A stretch of DNA of 33,484 nt from an uncultured Chitinophagaceae bacterium (GTDB lineage: Bacteria > Bacteroidota > Bacteroidia > Chitinophagales > Chitinophagaceae): assembly GCA_903904335.1 (NCBI GenBank), contig CAIVCF010000105.1, positions 1 to 33,484 of the forward strand, in the 5' to 3' direction. The notes under the pieces were generated by a model. That model was not told the DNA's origin and searched no databases. It saw nothing but the letters and a program-made list of their open reading frames with translations. This document shows, piece after piece, positions 20,702-29,148 of the stretch (positions are counted from its first letter, which is position 1; each line of letters begins with the position of its first letter). The translations under genes and the position numbers were made by a program.

Positions 20702-20709
20702 CAAATATA
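20702..20709 (-). promoter_or_regulatory. -7 promoter box of manC
   Basis: On the minus strand this reads TATATTTG, an exact TAnnTTTG. It ends 18 nt before the manC ATG, so the transcript would start about 14 nt upstream of the start codon. I found no good upstream TTG element at the usual spacing. Confidence 0.4.
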
Positions 20710-20743
20710 ATGTGTGTTTCATGTATAAATGATGAAGAATGGA

Positions 20744-21706
20744 TTAAATAATCCCCTCTCGTATTAAATCATGTAAATGCAAAATGCCGAGATAGTTTCC
20801 TTCGGATTCAACAATGAGCTGGCTGATGTCATGCTTCCGCATTAACTCCAATGCCTGTACTGCTAAAACATCGGGTTCAATTGTTTTGGGATGAACAGAA
20901 AGGATATCTTTTGCGGTGATGTTTGATATATTATTACTTTTTTCAAGCATTCTTCTCAGGTCGCCATCGGTAATAATTCCTTCCACTTTATTATTGCTGT
21001 CAACTACAGCTGTTACGCCCAAACGCTTTTCGGTTATTTCAATAATTACTTGTTTTAAAGTTGCTGTTGATAAAACTTTGGGTTGTTGATTGTGAACATA
21101 AAGGTCTTCTACACGCAAGTATAAACGCTTGCCAAGATTTCCGCCGGGATGATATTTTGCAAAATCTTTATCAGAGAATCCGCTTAATTCCATTAATGAA
21201 ACAGCTAATACATCCCCCATTACCATTTGTGCGGTTGTACTGCTGGTTGGTGCCAAATTATTGGGACAGGCTTCTTTTGAAACTGTTGTGTTTAAAACAA
21301 TGTCTGATTGTGCAGCTAAAAAGCTATCCATTTTTCCAACAATGCCGATCAATTTATTGCCGAAATTCTTGATCAACGGAACCAATACTTTTATTTCCGG
21401 GCTTTCGCCACTTTTGCTGATGATCAATACCACATCGTCGCTTTGTATCATTCCCAAGTCACCATGTATAGCATCTGCAGCATGCATGAACAACGCGGGT
21501 GTTCCTGTTGAATTGAATGTAGCAACGATCTTTTGTGCAACAATGGCGCTTTTGCCGATCCCGCTTACCACCAATCTCCCTTTTGATTGATGAATCAATT
21601 GCACTACCTTTTCAAAAGACTCATCAATAAAGGCTTCCAGCCCTTTTATGGAAGACGCTTCAAGTTCGATGGTATGTAACGCTTTTTGTATGATGGATGA
21701 ACTCAT
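20744..21706 (-). CDS. kdsD: KpsF/GutQ-family arabinose-5-phosphate isomerase
   Basis: A 320-residue sugar isomerase. The SIS domain (about residues 30-170) has GRLVVSGIGKSAIVAQKIVATFNSTGTPALF, the Ser-rich phosphate site ISKSGESPE, and EACPNNLAPTSSTT with the family's CPxxLAPTxSTT motif. Two CBS domains follow (about 205-320), with EGIITDGDLRRML in the first. It converts ribulose 5-phosphate to arabinose 5-phosphate, the first step to Kdo of lipid A-linked core. Length and domain order are those of KdsD. A TACCTTTG box (21718-21711) stands 4 nt before the ATG, implying a leaderless or nearly leaderless mRNA. It is divergent from recQ. Confidence 0.95.
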   Translation of the reverse strand: MSSSIIQKALHTIELEASSIKGLEAFIDESFEKVVQLIHQSKGRLVVSGIGKSAIVAQKIVATFNSTGTPALFMHAADAIHGDLGMIQSDDVVLIISKSGESPEIKVLVPLIKNFGNKLIGIVGKMDSFLAAQSDIVLNTTVSKEACPNNLAPTSSTTAQMVMGDVLAVSLMELSGFSDKDFAKYHPGGNLGKRLYLRVEDLYVHNQQPKVLSTATLKQVIIEITEKRLGVTAVVDSNNKVEGIITDGDLRRMLEKSNNISNITAKDILSVHPKTIEPDVLAVQALELMRKHDISQLIVESEGNYLGILHLHDLIREGII

Positions 21707-21710
21707 ATCG

Positions 21711-21718
21711 CAAAGGTA
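21711..21718 (-). promoter_or_regulatory. -7 promoter box of kdsD, nearly leaderless
   Basis: Minus strand TACCTTTG is an exact TAnnTTTG box that ends 4 nt before the A of the kdsD start codon. If it is used, the transcript starts at or next to the ATG. The upstream TTG element is weak, so the call depends on one box. Confidence 0.4.
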
Positions 21719-21943
21719 AACTTTAACAACAATCCGTTGTATTTCCTCTGTCTGATTGTTAACTTCGCTACCCTTTTAAAAAGGAGTTCCTATTTCAAAC
21801 AGGAACAGTTAGTGAATTACAGCTCCGAAACAGCGTATCAGCATACCTGACCGTTCTAAATAATTATTGAACCTTTTCGGCAAAAAAGCATTAACTTATA
21901 GTTCGTTTATGTCCGCGGTTTGCGGAAAAGAAATTTTATATCC

Positions 21944-24247
21944 ATGGCAACAAGTACAAAGAAGTCGCAGATTAAGGTTACCACAAAAAAGGCTGCTGTA
22001 AAAAGCATAGGAAAGGCAACATCGCCTCATACACTGAAAGAAGGAAGTTCTAAAGATCATGATATACACGCCGGATTGCAAAAGCATTTCGGCTTTTCTG
22101 AATTTAAAGGAACACAGGAAAAATCGATCAACAGTTTATTGGAAGGTAGGGACACATTTGTAATCATGCCAACTGGCGGGGGTAAAAGTTTGTGTTATCA
22201 GCTCCCTGCTTTAATTCTGCCGGGTTGTGCCATCATTGTTTCGCCGCTTATTGCATTGATGAAAAATCAGGTCGATCTGGTAAGGGGTTACAGTGAAAAA
22301 GATGATGTGGCACATTTTCTCAACTCTTCCCTAAATAAGGGTCAGATCAAAGAAGTAAAAGAAGATCTGATCGCTGGCAAAACCAAATTATTATATGTTG
22401 CTCCCGAAACATTGACCAAACAGGAAAACTTAGACTTCTTTTCAGATCTTACTATTTCTTTCTTCGCGGTGGATGAAGCGCATTGTATTTCGGAATGGGG
22501 ACATGATTTTCGCCCTGAATATCGAAGGCTTCGAGAAATGATGGATATCATCAACCCCGATATTCCCGTTGTTGCATTAACTGCAACAGCAACACCAAAA
22601 GTACAAAGTGATATTGTTAAGAATCTCGGACTGCGCAATCCGAATATTTTTATTTCTTCTTTTAACCGTTCTAATTTGTTTTATGAGATCGTTCCAAAAA
22701 TTCAAAAGGAACAAACCATAAAAAGTATTGTTCGTTTCATCACAACACATAAAGGAAAGAGCGGTATCATTTATACACTCAACCGGAAAACAACAGAGGA
22801 GTTGGCTGAAATATTAATGGCCAATAAAATAAAGGCTGTTGCTTATCATGCAGGTTTGGATCAAAAATTAAGGGCCGAAAGACAGGATCAGTTTTTAAAT
22901 GAAGATGTTCAGGTAATAGTTGCCACCATCGCATTCGGAATGGGTATTGACAAGCCGGACATTCGTTTTGTGATTCATTTCAATATCCCGAAATCAATTG
23001 AAAATTATTATCAGGAAACAGGTCGTGCAGGTCGCGATGGATTGGAAGGAATCTGTGTTTTATATTATTCGCATAAAGATGTTGCAAAGCTTGAACATTT
23101 GATGCGAGATAAGCCATTAAGCGAAAGAGAGGTTGGTGCGCAACTAATCAATGAAACCGTTGCCTATGCAGAAAGTAGTGTGTGCCGCAGGAAAATTTTG
23201 CTACATTATTTTGGTGAAGACACAGATATAAAAAATTGCGGTAATTGCGATAACTGTAAACATCCAAAAGAAAAAATTGAAGCAAAGGAAGATGTGGTTA
23301 AAGTTTTAAAAGTTGTGAAAGCCCTAGAAGGCCGATTTGTAACGGAGTATGTGGTGAATATGGTGAGAGGAAAATTAACTCCTCAGATCGCCATGTTCCG
23401 TCACGAAAATTTACTGGAATTTGGAATCGGGAAAGATAAAGAGAATCATCTCTGGAACAGTTTGATAAGACAAATGCTGCTGGAAAATTTCATCAAAAAA
23501 GATATTGAAGAATATGGTTTGGTAAAGCTGACAGAAAAAGGTGAGAAGTTTTTAAAGAAGCCAACATCATTCAAAATTGTTTTGAATAATTTATTTGAAG
23601 ATGCTAACGAAGATGATGAAGAGGGAGAAAACGCATCTCAATCCGGCGCTGCATCAGATGATGTATTATTTGAAATGCTAAAAGACCTACGCCAGAAAGA
23701 AGCAAAGAAAAAAAGCTTGCCGCCTTTTGTTATTTTCTTAGAAAATTCTTTACAGGATATGGCAACATTGTATCCTACAACATTGGAAGAATTAGAAAAA
23801 TGCCAGGGGGTAAGTAAAGGAAAATCCATAAAGTACGGAAAGCCTTTTGTAGAGATGATCGCAAAATACGTTGAAGAAAATGATATTGAAAAGCCTGATG
23901 ATTTTGTGATGAGAAGTGTGGTGAACAAAAGCAGCAATAAAGTTTACATCATCCAGAATGTTGATAAAAAAATTCCGTTGGAAACCATTGCAAAACACAA
24001 AAGCCTAAAGCTGGACGAGTTGCTCGAAGAGATGGAAACCATTGCCGCAAGCGGAACGAAATTAAATCTAGATTACGCCATTGATGAATGGTTAGACGAA
24101 AACGATCAGGAAGATATTATTGATTATTTTAAAAGCTGCGAGACCTCTTCTTTGGACATTGCGCAAAAAGAATTAAGCGAGAATGATTATACGCTGGAGC
24201 AATTAAAAATAATGCGTATTAAATTTTTAAGTGTTTACGGGAATTAA
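21944..24247 (+). CDS. recQ: ATP-dependent DNA helicase RecQ
   Basis: A 767-residue RecQ helicase. The motor has [15 protein letters not shown] (Walker A), [19 protein letters not shown] (DEAH box), [33 protein letters not shown] and [10 protein letters not shown]. The zinc site of the RQC domain follows ([12 protein letters not shown] then CGNCDNC), then a winged helix, an acidic linker and an HRDC domain (about 595-665), plus a C-terminal extension. It unwinds 3'-5' for recombination repair. The N-terminal 45 residues are Lys-rich and look disordered, an addition typical of Bacteroidota. A TTG at 21920 is in frame, but the ATG at 21944 is the natural start. The stop shares TTAA (24244-24247) with the stop of the hydrogenase protease gene. 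Confidence 0.97.
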   Translation: MATSTKKSQIKVTTKKAAVKSIGKATSPHTLKEGSSKDHDIHAGLQKHFGFSEFKGTQEKSINSLLEGRDTFVIMPTGGGKSLCYQLPALILPGCAIIVSPLIALMKNQVDLVRGYSEKDDVAHFLNSSLNKGQIKEVKEDLIAGKTKLLYVAPETLTKQENLDFFSDLTISFFAVDEAHCISEWGHDFRPEYRRLREMMDIINPDIPVVALTATATPKVQSDIVKNLGLRNPNIFISSFNRSNLFYEIVPKIQKEQTIKSIVRFITTHKGKSGIIYTLNRKTTEELAEILMANKIKAVAYHAGLDQKLRAERQDQFLNEDVQVIVATIAFGMGIDKPDIRFVIHFNIPKSIENYYQETGRAGRDGLEGICVLYYSHKDVAKLEHLMRDKPLSEREVGAQLINETVAYAESSVCRRKILLHYFGEDTDIKNCGNCDNCKHPKEKIEAKEDVVKVLKVVKALEGRFVTEYVVNMVRGKLTPQIAMFRHENLLEFGIGKDKENHLWNSLIRQMLLENFIKKDIEEYGLVKLTEKGEKFLKKPTSFKIVLNNLFEDANEDDEEGENASQSGAASDDVLFEMLKDLRQKEAKKKSLPPFVIFLENSLQDMATLYPTTLEELEKCQGVSKGKSIKYGKPFVEMIAKYVEENDIEKPDDFVMRSVVNKSSNKVYIIQNVDKKIPLETIAKHKSLKLDELLEEMETIAASGTKLNLDYAIDEWLDENDQEDIIDYFKSCETSSLDIAQKELSENDYTLEQLKIMRIKFLSVYGN

Positions 24248-24747
24248 ACAATTGCAAGAAGCGCTTCTTTTTCTAATTCTTCTTTTTGAAGTTCGGAAAG
24301 AAGCGTTTTTATTTTTTCAATCAATTCTGGAACTACTTTTTCCACTTCTTCGGTTAGCTCAATACCCTGCTGCTGCAGGCTTTCAATGCTTACGACAAAT
24401 AAGTGAATGTTCGGCATCTTATCCATTAACTGCAATGCACTCACCATATCTTTCAACCCGATATCGTGTGTACTCATTGCCAATGGAAAATCTTTTGCAA
24501 ATCGCGGTTTTATCAATCTGATTGTTCCATTAGGATTATTATCCAATGTTGCATCAATCAGAATAATTGTTTCATATCCTTCAAAATAAGAGAGCAAATG
24601 AAAACCGCCGGTGCCGCCATCCAATACGTCAACACCGGACGGTAATATTTCATTTTGCAATCTGTTAGCAACATGTACTCCCACGCCCTCATCTCCCATT
24701 AAATAATTCCCGATTCCCAATATTAAAATTTTCTTGTTGTGTAGCAT
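24244..24747 (-). CDS. hyaD: Hydrogenase maturation protease (HyaD/HupD family)
   Basis: A 167-residue endopeptidase that removes the C-terminal extension of the [NiFe]-hydrogenase large subunit once nickel is in place. Family motifs are present: [16 protein letters not shown] (with the nickel-binding acidic residue), [20 protein letters not shown], and [10 protein letters not shown] with the metal-binding His. The matching substrate, with a 17-residue extension, is encoded two genes upstream in the same operon. It is the last gene of the hyaA-hyaB-hyaC-hyaD operon, 11 nt after hyaC, and overlaps recQ tail to tail. Confidence 0.93.
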   Translation of the reverse strand: MLHNKKILILGIGNYLMGDEGVGVHVANRLQNEILPSGVDVLDGGTGGFHLLSYFEGYETIILIDATLDNNPNGTIRLIKPRFAKDFPLAMSTHDIGLKDMVSALQLMDKMPNIHLFVVSIESLQQQGIELTEEVEKVVPELIEKIKTLLSELQKEELEKEALLAIV

Positions 24748-24758
24748 GTTGCCGTTTA

Positions 24759-25484
24759 TTAATTTTCAGGATTAGGTGTTTGATGATGATTTCTTTCAAA
24801 CACTTCTTCTTCAATAAATTTCCATCCTCCGCCCATACTGCTTATTTCTCCTCTGCCTTCAACATAATCATGGTAGAAAACCAGATACACATGTATCACT
24901 GCAAATAAAATAAAGAACCACATGGACCAATGATGAATTTGTCTTGTCAGGATGTCTCCTCCCAAAAAGGCGGGTACCCATGTAAATAATTTTGGTAACC
25001 ACCATGTACTCATCGGTGCGTATAAACCAAAACCAGTAAGACATTGAATCAGGAATGCAAGAAAGGTTAAGAAATAAATAAATCCCGCCATAGCATTGTG
25101 GCCAATGCTCATGTGTTCTTTTCCTTTCAGCATCATGATGTCCATTCTGAAAACATACCACATTTCTTTAAAGAACTTTTTAGAGATCGGTAAGAATTGT
25201 TTCCAGTTGGCATATTTATTTCCAACAAAACCCCAGTACAAACGAAATAAAAAATTAAAGAAGAAAAGATATGCTGCTGCGAAGTGTATATAGCGTACCC
25301 AGCCCATTGTATATTGACCGGATGCTTCGTGTTGACTTTGTATTGCTAAAGGATTAGCAATATAAAAACCCGTTGCGATCAGTGCAATAATTACCAATGC
25401 ATTGAGCCAATGATAAAAGCGTACTGGCAGTTCCCAAACATACACCCTGCGAAGCCTGTGAATATGCAAATATTTTGTTGCCAT
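24759..25484 (-). CDS. hyaC: Ni/Fe-hydrogenase b-type cytochrome subunit
   Basis: A 241-residue membrane protein with four predicted transmembrane helices and the haem-ligand histidines of the HyaC/HupC family: VRFYHWLNALVIIALIATGF near the N-terminus, RYIHFAAAYLFF, and the last helix with IHHWSMWFFILFAVIHVYLVFYHDYVEGRGEISS, which is the family end signature. It anchors the hydrogenase dimer to the periplasmic face of the inner membrane and passes electrons from H2 to quinone through two b haems. It sits 16 nt after hyaB in the operon. Its presence marks the enzyme as a respiratory uptake hydrogenase, not a soluble one. Confidence 0.95.
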   Translation of the reverse strand: MATKYLHIHRLRRVYVWELPVRFYHWLNALVIIALIATGFYIANPLAIQSQHEASGQYTMGWVRYIHFAAAYLFFFNFLFRLYWGFVGNKYANWKQFLPISKKFFKEMWYVFRMDIMMLKGKEHMSIGHNAMAGFIYFLTFLAFLIQCLTGFGLYAPMSTWWLPKLFTWVPAFLGGDILTRQIHHWSMWFFILFAVIHVYLVFYHDYVEGRGEISSMGGGWKFIEEEVFERNHHQTPNPEN

Positions 25485-25500
25485 AAAAAAAGTTTAGAAA

Positions 25501-27225
25501 TTAATCTCCCAATATGTTTATACGGCTGATGTGTTTTCCGTCTTCGTCGTACACGTGAACACTGCAAGCCATGCATGGATCAAAACTGTGAATGGTTCTT
25601 ATAATTTCAAGCGGTTGTTTTTCATCTGCAACCGGTGTATCAATTAAAGAAGATTCATACGCAGACATTTGACCTTTGTTATCTCTTGGTGATGCGTTCC
25701 ATGTTGTTGGAACAACCAATTGATAATTAGCGATCTTTTCGTCTTCAATGTTGATCCAATGTGCCAATGCACCTCGAGGTGCTTCAGTATGTCCAACACC
25801 TTGAGCTGATTTCGGCCATGTTGATGGATCGAACTTACTCATCTCTGCCATGCGGCTGTCACCATTCTTAATATTGGCAATCAGTTTATCGAAAAAATCT
25901 AATCCCCATTGCGCAACCAATACACTTTCTAAACCACGAGCCGCAGTTCTTCCTAATGTTGAGAATAATGCCGTTACAGGAACATTCAGGTCTTTCAAAG
26001 CCTTATCAACAACAGCTTTGAAGTCTTCTCTTCCTCTTGCATAACCCACCAATACACGTGCTAATGGGCCTACTTCCATTGCATTGCCCTTCCATCTAGG
26101 TGTTTTTAAATAACTGTATTCTTTGCTTGTATCTAAATGATCGAACGGTGGTTTTGGTCCGGTGTAGTTTACCTTGCTTTCTCCTTTCCATGGATGCAAT
26201 CCCTTGTCTTTTCCTTCTTTGTATTCATACCATGAGTGTGTGATGAATTCCTGCACTTCATCATCTTTCTTCAAATCAACATCATAAACTTTACTGATGT
26301 CTTTATTTAAAATCGCACCTGCGGGGAATTTATAGGATGAAAGGTCTCTGTAACCATTGGTCGGTAGATCACCATACACTAAATAATTTCCTAAGCCGCC
26401 GCCAATGGCGCCCCAATCTTTATAGAAAGATGCGATTGCCATCAGATCAGGAATATAAACCTGTTCAACAAATTCTTTTCCGTCTTTTAATAATTGTCCT
26501 ACATAAGCCAATCTTTCTGCATTAATTCCGCTAACATCATCAATGCTGATAGAACAAGCCATACCTCCAACTAAATAATTTGGATGTGGATTTTTACCAC
26601 CGAAAATGGCATGTACTTTTACGATTTCTTTTTGCCATTCTAATGCTTCGAGATAATGTGCCAATCCGATCAAATTGACTTCAGCAGGAAGTTTATACGC
26701 AGGATGACCCCAATATCCATTGGCAAAAATTCCCAATTGTCCGCTCTCAACGAATTTTTTTACTCTGGTTTGAATATCACTGAAATATCCGGGAGAGCTT
26801 TTTGGCCATTTTGAAATGCTTTGTGCTAATTCTGATGTTTTCTTTGGGTCTGCTTTTAGTGCATTCACTACATCCACCCAATCCATTGCGTGCAAATGAT
26901 AAAAATGCACAACGTGATCGTGAATGTATTGTGTGCAGAACATGATATTTCTTACTAATTCTGCATTGGGCGGAATGGTGATATCCAAGGCGTCTTCCAC
27001 ACAACGAACAGATGTTAAGGAATGTATGGAAGTACAAACTCCGCATACCCTTCCTACAAATGCCCATGCATCTCTTGGATCTCTTCCTTTTAAAATCTCT
27101 TCCAGCAAACGAACCATCGTTCCGCTGCTGTAAGCGTCTTTAATTTTGCCGTTTTCTATATCGGCTTCTATTCGCAGATGACCTTCGATTCTCGTGATCG
27201 GATCAACAACAATTCTTTTACTCAT
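25501..27225 (-). CDS. hyaB: [NiFe]-hydrogenase large (catalytic) subunit, group 1
   Basis: A 574-residue catalytic subunit. The N-terminal nickel motif RVCGVCTSIH (Cys61, Cys64) and the C-terminal motif DPCMACSVH (Cys551, Cys554, His557) supply the four cysteines of the Ni-Fe(CN)2CO centre. RIEGHLR and GHTEAPRGALAHW are also conserved. Seventeen residues follow His557 and should be cut off by HyaD after nickel insertion. It splits H2 into protons and electrons and pairs with HyaA, which carries the Tat signal for both. Sequence features match the group 1d type (E. coli Hyd-1, Ralstonia membrane-bound). The stop of hyaA is 25 nt upstream, and hyaC follows. No key residue is missing. Confidence 0.97.
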   Translation of the reverse strand: MSKRIVVDPITRIEGHLRIEADIENGKIKDAYSSGTMVRLLEEILKGRDPRDAWAFVGRVCGVCTSIHSLTSVRCVEDALDITIPPNAELVRNIMFCTQYIHDHVVHFYHLHAMDWVDVVNALKADPKKTSELAQSISKWPKSSPGYFSDIQTRVKKFVESGQLGIFANGYWGHPAYKLPAEVNLIGLAHYLEALEWQKEIVKVHAIFGGKNPHPNYLVGGMACSISIDDVSGINAERLAYVGQLLKDGKEFVEQVYIPDLMAIASFYKDWGAIGGGLGNYLVYGDLPTNGYRDLSSYKFPAGAILNKDISKVYDVDLKKDDEVQEFITHSWYEYKEGKDKGLHPWKGESKVNYTGPKPPFDHLDTSKEYSYLKTPRWKGNAMEVGPLARVLVGYARGREDFKAVVDKALKDLNVPVTALFSTLGRTAARGLESVLVAQWGLDFFDKLIANIKNGDSRMAEMSKFDPSTWPKSAQGVGHTEAPRGALAHWINIEDEKIANYQLVVPTTWNASPRDNKGQMSAYESSLIDTPVADEKQPLEIIRTIHSFDPCMACSVHVYDEDGKHISRINILGD

Positions 27226-27250
27226 ATAGCAAGTTGAATTTTTTTATAAA

Positions 27251-28384
27251 TTATGATTTCAATTCTTGTTCGCTTTGTTTTCCCTGTTTTTCCAATTCGA
27301 AAATGAGTTTCTTCTTGCGAACATTTGTTGCAACAGCGTGTGCAGCAATGGCAACGCCGGTAACGGCTAATGCAGTTTTACCCAAAGTATCAGCGTTGGC
27401 TTCAATACCAAATCCGGCAAATGCAGAAGCTCTTTCATATAATCTGCCATTATCCCAATAATTTTCTTCGCTGCACCCTATACATCCGTGACCTGATTGA
27501 ATTGGATAACTTGTTCCATTATTCCATTTCATTACGCCGCATGCATTATAGGTAGATGGTCCTTTACAACCAACTTTATACAAGCAATATCCTTTCTTAG
27601 CATTTTCGTCATCAAATGTTTCAACAAATAAACCGGCATCATAGAATGGCCTGCGATAGCAACTATCATGAACGCGTTTACTGTAAAATGCTTTTGGTCT
27701 TCCTACTCTGTCTAATTCGGGGATCTTTCCAAATGTTACCAGATGAACGATCACGCCTGCCATTACTTCTCCGATCGGAGGACATCCCGGTACTTTAATT
27801 AAAGGCACATTACCTTTTAATAATTTATGAATAGGTGTTGCTTTTGTTGGATTTGGTTTTGCTGATTGAACACAACCATTACTAGCACAACTGCCCCAGG
27901 CAATTACTGCTTTTGCTCCGGCTGCAGCTTCTTCCAAAATCTGCATTGATGTTTTGCCACCAATCATACAATACACACCATCAGCTCCGGTTGGAACACT
28001 TCCCTCTACACAAAGAATATATTCTCCTTTGTATTTGGTCATCGTGTTCTTCATAGCTTCTTCAGCCTGAAATCCTGATGCTGCCATTAGTGTTTCTGAA
28101 TAATCGAGAGATATTTTGTCTAATAAAATATCTGCAACAATTGGGTGAGATGATCTGATAAAGCTTTCGCTGCAACAGGTACACTCCTGGAAATGTAACC
28201 ATATAACAGGTATGCGTGGCTTGGTTTCTAATGCTTTGGCAACTTGACCAATAGCAGATTTTTCTAAGCCCATAAATGCGGTCATCATTGTAACAAAGCC
28301 GATAAAATCTCGGCGAGAGTAGCCCTTTCGCTCAACTTCCTGATAGTAGGTTGGCTGAGTGTTTTGAGAAGCATCGTTAGTCAT
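27251..28384 (-). CDS. hyaA: [NiFe]-hydrogenase small subunit, Tat-exported, oxygen-tolerant type
   Basis: A 377-residue subunit that carries electrons through three Fe-S clusters. A twin-arginine signal (SRRDFIGF at residues 23-30) directs folded export. The proximal cluster motif ECTCCSES has Cys68, Cys70 and Cys71, and WGSCASNGCVQ has Cys166 and Cys171. Cys70 and Cys171 correspond to the two extra cysteines (19 and 120) of E. coli Hyd-1 that build the oxygen-tolerant 4Fe-3S cluster. Other cluster motifs are PGCPPIGE, HDSCYRR, GCKGPSTYNAC and GHGCIGCSE. A hydrophobic helix near 330-350 anchors the C-terminus. It is the first gene of the operon and faces the maturation genes across the control region at 28385-28559. 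Confidence 0.97.
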   Translation of the reverse strand: MTNDASQNTQPTYYQEVERKGYSRRDFIGFVTMMTAFMGLEKSAIGQVAKALETKPRIPVIWLHFQECTCCSESFIRSSHPIVADILLDKISLDYSETLMAASGFQAEEAMKNTMTKYKGEYILCVEGSVPTGADGVYCMIGGKTSMQILEEAAAGAKAVIAWGSCASNGCVQSAKPNPTKATPIHKLLKGNVPLIKVPGCPPIGEVMAGVIVHLVTFGKIPELDRVGRPKAFYSKRVHDSCYRRPFYDAGLFVETFDDENAKKGYCLYKVGCKGPSTYNACGVMKWNNGTSYPIQSGHGCIGCSEENYWDNGRLYERASAFAGFGIEANADTLGKTALAVTGVAIAAHAVATNVRKKKLIFELEKQGKQSEQELKS

Positions 28385-28468
28385 GCTGATTGTTTTAAAG
28401 GTTAAACGTTGTATTAAAGGTTAAGATCCAATTCTGGCGCTAATGTAATCTCTGTATATACTACGTTC

Positions 28469-28486
28469 TTATGACCTTTATCATTC
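28469..28486. promoter_or_regulatory. CRP/FNR-type operator proximal to hyaA
   Basis: TTATGA-N6-TCATTC, whose centre (28477.5) lies 37.5 nt from the last base of the TACATTAG box on the minus strand, a distance that puts an activator near -42. The right arm is imperfect compared with the second site. The N6 spacing and TGA/TCA core fit the CRP/FNR family. Confidence 0.45.
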
Positions 28487-28490
28487 GGTG

Positions 28491-28508
28491 TTATGACTTT
28501 TATCATAA
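28491..28508. promoter_or_regulatory. CRP/FNR-type operator proximal to the hyp operon
   Basis: TTATGA-N6-TCATAA is a perfect palindrome. Its centre (28499.5) is 36.5 nt from the last base of the TAATATTG box on the plus strand, again near -42, and 22 bp (two helical turns) from the centre of the first site. Which regulator binds is unknown. Confidence 0.5.
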
Positions 28509-28559
28509 ATACAATTTCTGTATCGTACTAATATTGGTTTCTTAAATAAACAGAGTCAT

Positions 28560-28763
28560 ATGAAAAAAATTATTTTGTTCGCAAGTCTTTTTATTTTGTG
28601 TATGCCTTTATTCAGTCTTGCCCATCCTGGTCATGGTACAACAGACGGATACACCATCATCCATTATTTTGTTGAGCCGATGCATGCGGTCGTAACACTG
28701 AGTGCATTATTCGGTTCCATTGTTTATATCCGCCATTTGCGCAGAAATAAACAAAACAATTAA
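28560..28763 (+). CDS. Small HupE-like membrane protein with His motif
   Basis: A 67-residue protein with a signal peptide (residues 1-20, ending SLA), then HPGHGTTDGY, a short segment HYFVEPMHAV, one membrane helix (about 43-59) and a basic tail RHLRRNK inside. Processing after Ala21 would leave the His motif HPGHG at the new N-terminus, in the periplasm. HupE/UreJ nickel permeases start with the same HPGHG and have an FxxPxxxxxH helix, but are about 190 residues with six helices; this looks like only the first part of one. It leads the maturation operon, 10 nt before hypA. A role in nickel binding or delivery is plausible but unproven. Confidence 0.6.
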   Translation: MKKIILFASLFILCMPLFSLAHPGHGTTDGYTIIHYFVEPMHAVVTLSALFGSIVYIRHLRRNKQNN

Positions 28764-28773
28764 AGAAAGAATC

Positions 28774-29115
28774 ATGCACGAACTTTCTATTGTAATGAGC
28801 ATTATTGATATTGCTCAACAACAGGCAAAGAGTGCTGATGCAGAAACTATTGATGAGATAGAAATCGATATCGGTTGTTTGAGCACCGTTCAAATGGAGG
28901 CTTTTGATTTTGCCTGGGAACAGGCTGTTAAAGAAACCATTTTGGATAATGCAATTAAAAAGATCAATCGTATCAAAGGAAAGGCACGGTGTTTGGATTG
29001 CGATGCTTCCTTTCCTTTAGAAAATATTTATGATGCGTGCCCCAAATGCGGTCAGCATTTAATAGATATTGTTGAAGGAAAAGAGTTGCGTGTAAAGTCG
29101 TTGATTGTTTCCTGA
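28774..29115 (+). CDS. hypA: Hydrogenase nickel incorporation protein HypA
   Basis: A 113-residue nickel metallochaperone. The N-terminus MHELSIVMSI provides the nickel ligands (Met1, His2), and a C-terminal zinc site is formed by CLDC and CPKC. Together with HypB it inserts Ni2+ into the large subunit after the Fe(CN)2CO group is installed. A longer in-frame start at 28702 exists, but it would put 24 residues before the invariant MHE, so the ATG at 28774 is right. It lies 10 nt after the small membrane protein and 33 nt before hypB. Confidence 0.95.
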   Translation: MHELSIVMSIIDIAQQQAKSADAETIDEIEIDIGCLSTVQMEAFDFAWEQAVKETILDNAIKKINRIKGKARCLDCDASFPLENIYDACPKCGQHLIDIVEGKELRVKSLIVS

Positions 29116-29148
29116 CAAATTAAAATTATAACACTAAATATTTACAAA

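Larger units (their letters stand above)
28385..28559. promoter_or_regulatory. Divergent control region of the hydrogenase operons
   Basis: This 175-bp region separates hyaA (minus) from the maturation genes (plus). It contains two CRP/FNR-like operators (28469-28486 and 28491-28508) and two copies of TTAAAGGTTAA (28395-28405 and 28414-28424, 19 bp apart) in the hyaA leader. Promoter-like boxes TACATTAG (28447-28440, minus) and TAATATTG (28529-28536, plus) each match TAnnTTTG at all but one of the fixed positions. Confidence 0.5.

Noticed and set aside
28430-28450. Sigma-54 promoter (TGGC near 28434) for the hydrogenase
   Set aside because: The GC element that should stand 10 nt after GG is absent, so the -24/-12 pattern fails.
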